Source: Talaromyces rugulosus
Taxonomy: Eukaryota; Ascomycota; Eurotiomycetes; Eurotiales; Trichocomaceae
Direction: 5' to 3'
NCBI RefSeq assembly: GCF_013368755.1
Contig: NC_049563.1
Location: forward strand, 3,224,001 to 3,288,000
DNA: 64,000 nucleotides
In this document: piece after piece, positions 23,663 to 35,908 of the stretch
Numbering within the stretch: the stretch's first letter is position 1
How the letters are laid out: every line of letters starts with the position of its first letter
The notes under the pieces: generated by a model
What the model was told of the DNA's origin: nothing
Databases searched by the model: none
Seen by the model: the letters and a program-made list of their open reading frames with translations, nothing else
Program-made: the position numbers and the translations under genes

Positions 23663-24231
23663 TAATTTTAAATTAAAAATTGAGATTTCCCATTTCTTAT
23701 CCTAATTAAGATTTGGGAAATGATCTATACACGGAGATATCTACTAGACCTACAGCAAGATAGAATATTAAATAATTATTACCCTAATATCTATCACTAT
23801 CATCAAAGCTGACAGGGTAATAAACATCAAATTAATATTAAATAGCTGGTGAAACTGCTACAAGCACAGCTTAATAAAGATATTAATCACAACTATATCC
23901 TATTCAGTTCCTATAGTTCATATAATACACTATTCAAATTCACTTACGCTGCTTATAGTTATACTATAGTCAGAAAAGAGACCACATCTTAACTCTGGAA
24001 GAAGGTCTCCCGTAAAATAAAGATCCATCAGATTCTCTAGAAGGAGCAAGGCTCGAGCATCCCAGTTGTTCTTAGAGCTATTGATCTGCAAGACGGTTAT
24101 TTGCTTCATAGAGCTAGTGAAATCCGACATATACTACTTATGGCCTAGGAGGGTGAGGTTTTAGAGAAAACCCAGCATTAAACACTACAACATGAGATAT
24201 TAAGATCAAAAAACAAATCTGTAGACTTAGG

Positions 24232-24423
24232 GTCATCCATCAGGATCTACGATTTAACAACATGTTATGGAATGAGGAACTGGGTCGAGTTGTAATCATT
24301 GACTTTCATCGGTCTCGCATAGACCCTCGGCCGACGACCAAACGGGCACGATCTTCGAAGGGATCACTCGGTCAAGAAATATGCCCATCAAAACGGCCTC
24401 GTTACACGGCCATGGCCTCCTAG
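24232..24423 (+). pseudogene. Remnant of a fungal protein-kinase-like gene
   Basis: An open stretch of 63 codons plus stop holds the end of a kinase-like domain: the catalytic-loop motif VIHQDLRFNNMLWNEEL (HxDxxxxN pattern), then VVIIDFHRSRIDPRP in the DFG position (DFH here) and a basic tail. This matches the C-terminal part of a family of stand-alone kinase-like proteins common in eurotiomycetes. Upstream sequence is AT-rich and shows no N-lobe, so only a fragment survives. The phosphorylated substrate of the family is unknown to me. Confidence 0.6.
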
Positions 24424-26025
24424 CCAACGCACTTCACTCTGAACCTCTCTCCAATGTGCTCGAGAGGCGGCTTGGCTGCCAAATTTCTCAATCCAGGAGT
24501 GAGTCTCATCGATGGTCCAGACTTACGAAAGTCTTCGGCACCTGTCACCCAACTCTTAGGGTTAGCAAACCAACTGAGATATTGAAACGCGGATTCATTT
24601 GCTATAGACTACGGCCCGCTTCTTAATGGAATTCTAAGGAATAATCTTCGGAATTATCGAGTAATAATGTAGTGAAGGAAGAGATAAATATTTTGATGAA
24701 CAGTGGGATGTCAGTTACTTAGACACTAATTTACTGTAGAAATTGAGTGGGTGTAAGAAAGTTAAAAATATATATATATGTATAAAATTCTGCCACTTCG
24801 AACACCTGGCCACTAAATTTTTGTTTACATTCCGAGACATTAGTTGAGCTGTAACCTGGTCTCTGCAAGATTAAGCCATGATATCATATATCTTGCAGAT
24901 ACTAACCTGTAGACAAGGATCGCGATTGCAACATTGAACATTTGAAGGATCTGTTATATATATCAATCTTATTATATATACATGTAGAGAATCTATCTGT
25001 GTATGTTTTTTATCTCTGATATATATACATACATGTAGCTATATTGATGTGGTAGTGTCTATGAATGATGTGTCTGGATAAATCACCTGAATAGGCATCG
25101 CTTTTTAGGTTTTAAGGTTGTGGGGAAAGCGTTTTAATCATTGGAGTCTTTATGAGGGTGGTTAATATGGAACCCACTCTGTGTTAGATAAAGGTATATT
25201 GGTTTTGTTCTGTTTCTAGAATTGCGCTCTTTGGCTCCTTCTATTGTATTCTAGACTAGTTAGTAAGGTATTGAGCGCTTATGGTATTTGTATGCTCTTT
25301 TTTCTTGAGGAGAGTGAATCTTTTCTATCTAACTATAAACTCTTTTCTAATTTTTTGTAGAATTATAATATGGCCCGCTTCCTTTTCTGTAACATTTTTT
25401 TTTCTAGTAGCTATTCACAAGTTCTCTAGGATGAAGATTCTATGTTCTAAGAAAATGCTAATAATGATGACTTAGCCTCCCATTGGAATAGCATTCCATG
25501 GGAAGTTTGCTATGGATGATGGTGGATCTGGTTGGCCGTTTGGACTATAGTAATCCTGTTTTCTATGGCTATTGTTGTTATATTCTTGTTTTATCTAGGG
25601 ACAAGCTATAGGCAGGAAAGATGGACTATTGACTTCGTTTCTGGCAGTAGGTAGTACCCTAAATGAACTATTGGACTGTAAGTTAATACCAGATGTAGTG
25701 GAGAGAAGAACTGTGGTATTTGAAGAGGTGTTTATTTTTAGTGAACCTCTTTCTTCGCTATCTGATCAAGCCTGGAACTTGTTATTATCTTGTAGGTCTC
25801 TTGGCTGTGATATAAAGAACTTTATTAAATTGACTTTCTTTGAAGCTGGTAGGGGATTTATCTTAGTGAAAAATTCTGAGGCTTATGGCTTGAACCTGGG
25901 GATTGTAACTGACTTGGGTGTTGATTGCTACTTAGTGAGCATGTTTTACTAGATCCACTGTTTGGTATATTAGTTGTATCTAAAGAGATATATGTACAAG
26001 GTAAAAAGCTAACTACTAATAGGGA
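24424..26025. other. AT-rich stretch, 1.6 kb, probable decayed DNA
   Basis: Dense in TA and long T tracts. Open stretches at 25281-25475 and 25629-25952 are protein-like in composition but match no family I know and may be old retroelement sequence. Nothing else can be supported. Confidence 0.35.
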
Positions 26026-26343
26026 ATGATACGTAAAATGTTTTTTGAGCTTATGGTAAATACGCCTTATCAGCACCAGAATGATTCTTCAATAGACGGT
26101 TCGTCGGCTTTGAGCTCAGTCCAGCATCAGATGTATCACACGAACCACTGCTTCGACTATATCCGGCAATCCATCATGTGTTCTGGGGACATGACATTGG
26201 AGTGGGCTATACAAGAGAGTGATGGTAGTAGACGAGATGTTGATGGCTGGGGTATCCCGCATCACCAGTGCAAGAACTGGGCCATGATTTGGGATTTCAT
26301 GGTAGAGCACCATGCAGCGAACAATAAAACAAATATAGCTTGA
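26026..26343 (+). pseudogene. UstYa/DUF3328 family remnant
   Basis: The frame carries the hallmark C-terminal half of a UstYa-type protein (DUF3328), the copper-dependent oxidases that cyclise or tailor fungal RiPP precursors such as ustiloxins. Visible are HTNHCFDYIRQSIMCSGDMT (HxxHC motif) and GWGIPHHQCKNWAMIWDFM, the second His/Cys motif, here HHQC, altered from HxxHC. The usual N-terminal membrane segment and first exons are not found in the AT-rich sequence before it. A single surviving exon is the simplest reading. Confidence 0.65.
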
Positions 26344-26812
26344 CATTAGAATTCTATGAATAGCACCTACATACGCTTCAAACGATTCATGGTATAATAT
26401 GAGTTTATTCTCTGCACAAGACGCTGAAATTCCCGTGAATGCAAAAAACCGTGTAATCCAGTTAGAGCCTCGTAGGACGCGATTCCTTCATATACATTAC
26501 GAATTAATGCGACGCCTTCAAGGATCGTTCTTATGGATTGGATTTACACCCTACTTGCTACGGGCAGGATTTATACTTTGCTCAGGAAACCAGACTATGA
26601 GAATATTCCTAGTATTCACTATTTACATAGTCTGACCTTCCTGCTTTGTCGTTTTCCCCCTCTCTCCTTCTTCTCCTGATATTCAGTATTTGTTAAGCAG
26701 ATACTAATGCGATATCCTTTCCCATATTGTCTTTCGTACTATGTGATCAATCACCTAAACAATCACCTTTGCTCAAGTCTATCACAAGCCACCCTCCCCG
26801 CTCCCGACCCTC

Positions 26813-28636
26813 TTACCTCCACCTCGCCAACCAAACCCCCATGCTCGCGACCGCAACAAGCCCACCAGATACGAAAAATGATAACCCTGATCCAGCTCCC
26901 ACCAAGCCTAATCCAGTGGAGAAAGTGGCGGCAAGCATGGGCCCCTCGATCAATCCGCCAACAGCTTCTACCACAGATATGGCGCTATACAAAAATGCCA
27001 ATCTGAGTCTGCTCGACGCGAGATGTCAACCATAACCTCACGGACTGGTCAAAGCCCCAACCTAGTGTATAGACGACGTGGCCTTGGTGCCTATGGTTAA
27101 TATGTGTGTTAAAAGGCATACACGGGCGCGCTTACCTATGACAATCCAGGCCAATGATTGACCAAGTCCTATGATGACAAGGCCGATGACAAGTAGGACG
27201 CTGCTTCCTTTGGCGACGAGAAGGTCTGCTTGCGGAGTAGGGATCTTCAGGCGTGAGGCTAGAACAGGGCTGAGATTTGGAAGGATGAGTGCAAAGAGGA
27301 AAACATTGACTGCGGGACGGAGGGAAATAAGGATTCCGACCTATTGGCACAGTGTCAGACAAGAAATAATAGCCTTTGATGGGCATGGTACGCATAACAC
27401 TTTGTGTGCATAGGTACCAGGATGGAGTTATGATGATATCTTCATAGATAAACAAACTCACAGCTGCAATGCTCCAATTTAGCTTCTTTGAGGAATACTG
27501 AACGAGCAGGGATACTACTTGGCGGAGCAACTGGGAGGTCAAGAAAGCGGGAAGGCCCAGGAGGATATTCCTGTCTTTACACATGAGTCTGACGGGTCCG
27601 GCAAGGAGATCTCGGGTATGTCTCAGTTGAGCTTTTATAAGCTGAGCTGTTGTTGGCTGGTTAGATGTGAAAGTTACATTATTTCCAGCTCTTCTGAGGG
27701 CTGCTTGAGCTTGGATGGATGGAGGAATGACATCCTCGGTAGACTGCCCTCTACTCTCACGGTTGCGACGAAGAGTTTCGGGAGTTACTAGAAGGACAAA
27801 TAGGCCAGAGAATTCGAGAGCACTTGAGGAGATCATTGCAGCATTCAAAGTTGTTCTGGTCATGATAAGTGATCCGATGGGGGTGGCAATAAGCTCCGAG
27901 ACTAAGCACATTGTGCTCGTGTAAAAGAATACGGCCGTTCTATCGACAGTAAATTGGATAATTTAGCATGAGAAATCCCAGAAATGGATTATGCAGATCA
28001 TTTATACCGTTTATCAGCAGGTGAAGAGTCGGATAGAGCCGCCATGATCTGTCTCCGCCGCCCAGCAGTTGGAACAAGGAGGACCCCCAGATCGCTTCTG
28101 GCTGAAAAACTCCGTAGAAGTAGCCTATATGGCTACTATCAGATAACCATCTTTCTCCAGCGAGAACATTGGGGAGACTTACAAACCAAAATGATCCACG
28201 CTTTAGAGAGTGTCACACTGAACAAGCTCAACGCTGTCACCAGTCTACGACCCATAGTGTCGGCTAAAATCCCGAATGGTAGGGCGACGAGAATGCCAGC
28301 GACGGCATTGAAAACGCTCAGCCAGGCCCTTAGCATCGCTAGCTGTGCTTGCACGACATTGAGTTTGCACAGGGCCTCCGAGACATTTCCATGGTTGTCC
28401 ACCCTACCAGGGTCGTACCTGAAATAGTATCTGCGGCACACTGCTAACTCCATAAGCCGTACTTGAGGCGCGAAGCGGAGTCCACTTCCAAAGTTGATAA
28501 CCAAGATGAAGAAGGCGTAAAGGTAGGCCACCTTCCAGCGCTTCCAATGATTTAGCTCGCTCTTGAAAGGAGGAGGATCAGGCTCACCAGCCGGAACTGG
28601 ATGTGATATCAAAGGCGATGTCTCAGACGAAGCCAT
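26813..28636 (-). pseudogene. Frameshifted MFS transporter
   Basis: A fungal major facilitator drug-type transporter with about six exons on the minus strand. Segments in order: LISHPVP start and TM1 (YLYAFFILVINFGSG), the GILADTMGRRLV loop, EAIWGSSLFQLLGGG, SELIATPIGSLIM, a central loop, VGILISLRPAVNVFLF, and the final TMs (SAISVVEAVGGLIEGPM). Frame is lost near 28050-28056, where a base is missing after LLGGG and a few codons also seem gone. It is lost again in an A run at 26991-26995 in the last exon. A further mismatch occurs at the last splice junction. All these point to a dead gene. Confidence 0.75.
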
Positions 28637-29414
28637 GACATTCACCAGATGGCCAGTAGTCCTCAAAAGAGGGGTTCGTAACTCCGGTGGAGAGCGGAGA
28701 CAGAGGCAGAAGAGGTTCTGGTGCTATACCGATGGAATCTCGTTGAAATTGGTTAAATTTTTATATAGAATATTAAAGAAATTTAATGTTTTCCCATGGG
28801 TGTCAAAATGGCATTTTGCATGGAAAAAGTGGCCAATTTCTAAGGGTGGTAACGCAATACATTCCGCCCATAAGCACCCGAAGGCACCAGAACACCTGAA
28901 GGGATGCAGAGGCCCGCTTCTCTGCCCATTGGATGAGCTGATGACATGGCGCAGAGAGCGGGAATCCCGCAAGCCAGCTAATGTACAGAATAGCCACTTA
29001 TACAGGTGGTGGTGATTTCATTTACCCTGGCCTCTCGCGCTAGTGATATGCAGACTCACTTATATAGACAGATCTAAAATCACCTTCATCCATTTACTCT
29101 TTCTTTAACCAATTATACCTCATTATGAAAATATTGCTGCCTAAAGCTAGTAAGAATAGCCATGCCTATAACTACCATTTCATATTAACTTTATCTGTAC
29201 TAGCCTAAGATAGTAATTATCACTGACAGCCTGAAACCAACACTAAGGATGCTCGCTATCTTCATTCACGGCCACTATTTTCTACCCCGCTATGAACCAC
29301 GATTAGTTGATGATATATCTGCTTTGATCTGATCAACTTCTCAGCACTGATCGACTCTGCGCCCTCGGAAAATCCCCTGAAAGGTACAGACTACCAGGCT
29401 TTGGATGAACCGTC
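28637..29414. other. Intergenic, 0.8 kb, no gene seen
   Basis: Divergent interval between the MFS pseudogene and the ABC transporter gene. Short frames at 28563-29015 on both strands look accidental. Confidence 0.45.
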
Positions 29415-32400
29415 ATGCCTACACCTAAGGATATCTGCGGTGATAGCTCGTTTGGGCCTCAGGTTAGGACACAAAATTGTCGGGGTGGACTTGATTTTAC
29501 CGGTAGGAAAAGACAATAGACAATTCCAGCTACTACCCCGACTATAAAATCAGTTAACATCATGTAGTCCTATTCGAGGAGAGCATGTTGTCACTTGCTC
29601 CGGCAGCGCTGTTGCTGTTGATCGCACCTTTCCGGCTGGCGCACCTGTACGGCCAAGACGTAAAGCTTCGACCAGCTGTTCTCCATACATTCAAGCTGGC
29701 ATATTGATTATACGCCCTTAGCATCTACATATGCTGATACTACGAAGGTCGTAATTAGTGTATTTGCATGCCTACAACTAGCACTTCTGCTTCTCTGGTG
29801 CCTCTCCAAGTATACCATCTTCCCATCGGTTTCCATCACCTCTGCTGTATTGGGCCTCATTTCTGCTTTTGTGATAGCTTTGCTATCGCACTTGGAACAC
29901 AAAAAATCCATCAGACCTTCCTTTCTAACTTCCTTATATATACTGGTAACTTTGATATTCGACATTGCGCGCGCGAGGACACATTGGCTTCTGCGGCAAC
30001 ATGACGCTGTCGCAGCTACTCTAGCTGCAATCGTAGCTTTGAAGCTCGTTATGCTGATTCTTGAATCTATGGAAAAGAGAAGCATTCTGATACCAATATA
30101 TAAAGGTTCTTCTACGGAATCTACAGGCGGGCTCTTCAATCGCGCCTTATTCTGCTGGCTTAACCCCCTACTGCTCAAAGGATTTATGAGTGTCCTTTCA
30201 GTCGATGAGCTCTTCCCAATTAGTGAAAATCTGTCTTCTATAGAAGTTACGGAGCAAATTCAAGCAGGATGGAACACAAGTATGGTTCTTTGCTAACATC
30301 CATATTGATGCTCATAACTGTGAATGCTGATAACACAACGATAGGTAATAAACGGGGCAAGAATGCTTTGGCTAAGGCCGTAGTCCTTAGCTTCAAGTGG
30401 CCCTTTTTCGGCACGGTGGTCCCCCGAATATGTGTGGTTGCCCTAAAGCTTGTTCAACCATTCCTAATTCAAGAATCTATCAACTACATCAACGATCCCG
30501 TGGTATTAGGGTCACAAAACACTGGCTATGGGCTCATTGCTGCCTATGGCTTGGTGTATCTCTGCATTACTGTTAGGAAACCCCTATCCTTCGACTAAAC
30601 TAATGCTAATTACATGTGCAGGTCTTTACTGGTTGGTATCAACACTTGACGTTCCGGCTTGTGGCAATGATACGAGGTGGACTCGTAGGGGTCATATTTC
30701 GGAAAATGCTGGAGTTAAATATTAGCGATGTTCAGGAATCTTCGGCCTTAACATTGATGAGTACGGATGTGGAAAGAATTGCTGAAACATGGGGCTTTGT
30801 GAACGAGCTATGGGCGAGCCTGATCCAGGCATTAATAGCCGTGTGGTTACTGGAGCGGCAACTGGGTGTTGTCTGTATCTACCCAATGCTCATATCTCTC
30901 GGTTGGTCTTCTCTCCTACTTTATTTTCTGTTTTGGAATTACCTAACACCTCCATTTCTGTCTAAGTGGCAAGTCTCTCTTCTTTCTGGGTTGCTCAATA
31001 CATAGCTATGCGCCAGAAGGTATGGATAGAAGCCATTCAAAAGAGAGTTAACCTAACAACGGAGCTTCTTGGATCAATAAAAGTCGTCAAAATGCTTGGG
31101 CTTTCATTTAAACTGTCTCAGATTGTCCAAAAGATGCGAGTTGCTGAACTAGACCTCTCGAAGAGATATAGGAGACTGTCAGTTACAAATACCTGCTTGA
31201 GTAAGCGATCGACTACGAACCTGATTGCCAAGTTTTTGACTGTTGCTAACGTCCCATAGCGAACTTGCCTAATATCATCATTCCTGTAATCACATTTACG
31301 GCTTTTGCAGTTTCAGGACATAATGGCCTAAATGTGTCTCAGGCGTTCACATCTTTATCAATTTTGAGCCTTATAACCTCGCCTATTGCCAATGTGATCT
31401 ATGCTATTCCCCAGTTATACTCGGCTCTGGGTTGCTTTCAACGGATCCAAGAATACATACAAAAAGAACCCCGACACGACTCGAGGCTATTGATTATACC
31501 ATCTGAAAGAAAACAAAGCTACGCACAACTAGAGCCTTCAGCCTCAGCCCCAGCCCAGGATCAGATGGAATTGCAATCGCTTAAAAGACCAGTCCATGAA
31601 TCGGATACAGAAACCTCAACTACTACATGTAAACCCATGGTCGCCATTCGAGACGCCTCCTTTGGCTGGCACAAGACCGGCCCAGCCATCATCCAGGGTA
31701 TCGACTTACAACTTTCGGGGTCGTCGCTGACTATTGTGGTCGGTCCTGTAGGCTGCGGCAAGTCAACGTTGCTTAAAAGCATTCTCGGTGAAACATTCAA
31801 TCTCGCAGGATCTTTGGGCCTTTTATCCCTAGAAAGCGCATTCTGTGACCAGATTCCTTGGATCAAATCCGGCACACTCCGAGAAAATATAATTGGACAC
31901 TTGGAGTTTGATGATATCTGGTATAAGTCAGTCATCTATGCCTGTGCACTGGATACGACTTTCAGCAGCTGCCTGACGGGGATCTAACTACCGTCGGAAG
32001 TAAGGGTATGAAACTGAGTGGTGGACAGAGGCAACGATTGGTAGGTTCCCAGAGCCAATATCCAGACCATAGTTAATATTAATGGCAGTCAATGGCCCGA
32101 GCAAGCTATGCAAGAAAGCAGCTTGCAATTTTTGACGATGTTCTTAGTGGACTAGACGCTCTGACGGAAGAAAAGGTTTGCAACCGTTTATTTAGTCGGC
32201 ACGGATTACTTCGCCAATCCGGGACTACTGTCATATTAGCGACACATTCTAGTTCGTATACGGCTACAACTAAACCATATGTTAGACATCATGCTAATAG
32301 GAGAAGTGAATTACTTATCGCTCGCAGATCACATCGTAATCTTGAATTCAAACGGCCGTATTGCCAAGCAAGGAACATTTGAGCAACTGAGTACTAGTGG

Positions 32401-34566
32401 TCGATATCTTGATGGCCTGGCTCGCTACGATAGAACAACACTAGGCAGTACAGATAACGAAGGTCTGCCGCAAGTACCAACAAGCATGACATCGCATACA
32501 AGTTCGGAACCTAGGTTTGCTAGTAGAGAAACACGTCGTCAGGAGGGAGACTGGAGTGTTTATCGGTTCTACGGAGCATCTATGGGCTGGTGGAGGCTGG
32601 CATTTTATGCTACCTCAATCGTCAGTTCCAGCACTTTTGCTGGCCTACAAAGTAAGTGGGCTCCCCGTATTTTATAACACGTACTCACCAGGCATAATAG
32701 CCATATGGCTTAGTATATGGTCCCAATCCAAAGATGAAGGCTCGCGATTAGACTACTGGCTCCCTATATACGGGCTGTTTGCGCTGTGCAATGCCCTAGC
32801 CCTTATAATTGCCTGCTTGTAAGTATTAGCGAGGCAATCCGGGATATTTCATATATTTCATGGTTAACCTTAATAGTTATTTTATGGTTATCATAGTCCC
32901 ACGGTCTTCGCAACACCTTCACTGGTCAGCTCTGAAGATTGCTATGAGGTAGGAAGGGAATACATATTATGTGGTAAACTAGCTCATAGAACTACAGTGC
33001 CCCAATCTCTTTTTTCACCCGCATAGATACCGGAATTATTGTCAATCAGTGTGTTTTCTCTTCAAGAATTATTCTGAACGGCTAGAATTAAATTTTTTTT
33101 TACCAGTTTTAGCCAAGACATGCGGCTTCTCGATATGACCTTACCAAATGCGATAATTTCCGCTTCATTTCGTATGCTGTTGGAATGTAATTCCAGCTAA
33201 AATAATAGCTAATTTTGGTCACAGAGCTTGCCAACACTATCTGGAGCTTCATTCTTACTTCAATTGCCGTCTGGTACATGGTAATACCTATACCATTCCT
33301 CGTTGGACTCGTATATGGAATCCAGAAGTTTTATTTGAGGACATCCCGGCAATTGCGATTACTCGAGTAAGTAATGGGTGTACAGGAGTCTTTCAAATAA
33401 GGCTAACAGGATCGGCTAGCCTCGAAACGAAGGCACCCCTATACTCTCACTTCATTGAGTCTCTTTCCGGATTGGCGACGTTACGAGCATTCGGCTTGTC
33501 TGAGGCTGCCTTTGAGAAGAATTTTCAGCTCCTTGACATATCCCAAAAACCATTCTACCTACTACTATGCGTCCAAAGATGGCTTACTCTGGTCTTGGAT
33601 ATAGTCGTTGCGATTGTTGCTGTTCTACTCATATCACTAGCCGTAGCTTTACGCTCGCGGATCAATGCTGGATTTTTAGGTGTTGCAATGGTTAACGTCA
33701 TGAACTTAAGCACCGCACTTACTAACTTAGTTAATTTCTGGACACTTTTAGAAACATCGCTAGGTGCAGTTCGCAGGATCAAAGAATTTACGGAGAATAC
33801 GGAATCTGAGAATTTAGCAGGAGAGGACCAGATTCCGTCGCCTGAATGGCCAGTGAAGGGTGACTTGGCGTTCATTGGAATATCCGCGGCATATAACTCA
33901 AACGACTCTCCTGTCCTTTCTAATGTTACTTTATCAGTTACGCACGGCCAGAAAGTTGCAATTTGTGGAAGAACCGGAAGTGGAAAAAGCTCCCTTCTTC
34001 TCGTTCTTTTAAGGATGATTGATCTTACCGAAGGTACCATCATGATTGATTGCGTCGATATCTCTAGGATACCGCGAGATTTTCTTCGCTCTAAATACGT
34101 GACCTTGCCACAGGATTTCTTTTCGCTTACGGGAACTGTGCGCTTCAACGCAGATCCCCTCGGCCAAGCTTCGGACGAGCAGATTATTGCTGCACTCGAA
34201 CAGGTCCAGCTGTGGAAACTGATCCGCACCAAGGGGGGTCTGGACGCCCATATGGACGGTAGCCTCTTTTCCCACGGACAGATCCAGCTCTTCAGCCTCG
34301 CAAGAGCAATGTTGCAGGAGAACCCAATCCTGATACTTGACGAGCCAACAAGCAGTGTCGACGCCGATACCGACGAGTTGATCCAGCGGCTCCTTCACGA
34401 GCGGTTCAACAACCATAGCATTATCATGATCGCGCACAGGCTAAAGAGTGTCGTCAACTATGATAAAATAGCCGTCCTGGACGGCGGCAAACTTGCAGAA
34501 TTCGACTCTCCTGACGCCCTTCTGTCCAGGCCTTCCATCTTCCGAACCTTGTATGAAGCCTGCTAG
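29415..34566 (+). pseudogene. ABCC-type multidrug transporter with one frameshift
   Basis: A full-length ABCC/MRP-like pump of the fungal plasma or vacuolar membrane with about 14 short introns. Order: N-terminal TMD0 (start MPTPKDICGD at 29415, SLAPAALLLLIAPFRL), TMD1, NBD1 with Walker A GPVGCGKST, signature LSGGQRQRL and Walker B LAIFDDVLSGLD, then TMD2, and NBD2 with GRTGSGKSS, degenerate signature FSHGQ and LILDEPTSSVD. All splice junctions I tested keep frame, except that one base is missing at 31955-31957 between ACALDT and DFQQLPDGD in NBD1. The intron at 29699-29747 begins GC instead of GT. A very recent pseudogene or an assembly error. Confidence 0.82.
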
Positions 34567-35330
34567 ATCATCTTTTCTGTGCTATATTAGAACGGCCAGT
34601 TTATAGCTCTATCAATCATTTTGTGGGTCATCTTTCCTGGACTGGGCTGTGCATACACCCCACTGTGCGATAACTCTAGATTACGAAGTCACACCTCAAT
34701 ATATGGAGTTTTGACGTAAATTCTAATCCGTGGTGGATTATGAACTAAGAGTGGAGATTGTAACTAATATTGTCCTGCCAAGCTCCAAACTAGTAATGAC
34801 CGTTGTAGACAACATTGAAGCTAGAGCAGAACCGCCCCGCGTCCACAACGCTTATGTCAACTGCATTCTACAACTTCACACCATTTCATCTATCTAACCT
34901 TCTGTATCCACTCTATTTAACCACATTGGTTTGAAACAATTTTATTTGGGCGCGGCTGGGTTATTGCCCTGGAGTATCCTGACATGCACATCCCGTGGTG
35001 CACTACCCCGAAACTTGCTGGATGGTCCCGGCTGCTTGGATGATTGTGTCCATTATGGGGCTTGTCTCTACCAATGGGTCTGAAGATGCTTGGTATTATG
35101 TATTCGGACGAGGAGAAGGCATGGTCAGAGCAGTAACAAGATTCTAAGAGGCTGAATATCTTCTCGGCTTGTCTGTTGCCTTGAAATCATTTTCTTCGTA
35201 TCATTAACATATTTGATGGTTTTATAGCGAGATCAAGACAAAAAAAATCTAATATAATCGATTTCTATTCTACTGTCAGGATATAGAATAACTCTTTTGA
35301 TGACATCTCGTAAGCATTTCACCGACATAT
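34567..35330. other. Intergenic, 0.76 kb, no gene seen
   Basis: 3' flank of the ABC gene; no long frame on either strand. Confidence 0.5.
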
Positions 35331-35908
35331 TTATGCCGTCTCACCGTCCTTTTCCTCCGAATAGGCGATCTCAATGGGATGATCGGCGCTTCCGGGGGGC
35401 TGGTTGGGGAGATACCCGTGTTTAGACCAAAAGGACAATTTCTTCACGTAGTCTGGAACAGGGCAGGGCGTTCCATCATTCTTAGTGGGGAGCACACGAT
35501 CTTCTTCTCCAGAGCCATATCCAGCCAGCGGCCCAGTTGGCCCGAAGGGTTGGGGGCGTTCGAGCTGCACAAGTACAATAGGTGGAATGGCGCATGACAG
35601 AGGTTGTCCCATGTTGGGAGATAACCGTCTTCCCACTCCACCCGGTAGACCAGACGGCCTTCCTCCAATTGACACGCCGTCACCTCCTTCACTCTCCACT
35701 CGAGATGGTCCCTGATTGTGGTGGCCGTGGTGGTAGTACGTACGTGAGGCTCCTTGCAGCAAGCCGTCTCGAGCACACTGCGTTCACTGTTCAACGTCAG
35801 TATATCTGATCGCAGGGAGAGGATAAACCGGTTTTTGGGGTCAGCTGGTGCAAGGGAATAGAAACAGATGAAGGGAGGGTCGTTGAAGCCACATACCGCT
35901 CTGAACAA
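35331..35908 (-). pseudogene. Chromodomain protein, coding split over two frames
   Basis: Minus strand. The frame at 35444-35908 carries a chromodomain core (EWRVKEVTACQ, GRLVYRVEWEDGYLPTWDNL), the methyl-lysine-binding fold of HP1-like proteins and of chromoviral integrases. Just after it the better protein-like text moves to the frame at 35331-35762 (VPDYVKKLSFWSKHGYLP, then an acidic end). No acceptable intron joins them, so a one-base frameshift is likely. Flanking integrase sequence is absent, so I favour a stand-alone chromodomain protein over a retroelement end. Confidence 0.5.

Noticed and set aside
24760..25060. TA-rich runs as possible origin or centromere-like sequence
   Set aside because: AT richness alone is common in this region; no repeat structure or motif supports it.
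25281..25952. Possible Copia- or LINE-like coding sequence
   Set aside because: I looked for integrase, reverse transcriptase and RNase H motifs and found none; kept only as unclassified AT-rich DNA.
33555..34232. Minus-strand open frame of 225 codons
   Set aside because: Antisense to the TMD2/NBD2 part of the ABC transporter; a by-product of its codon usage.
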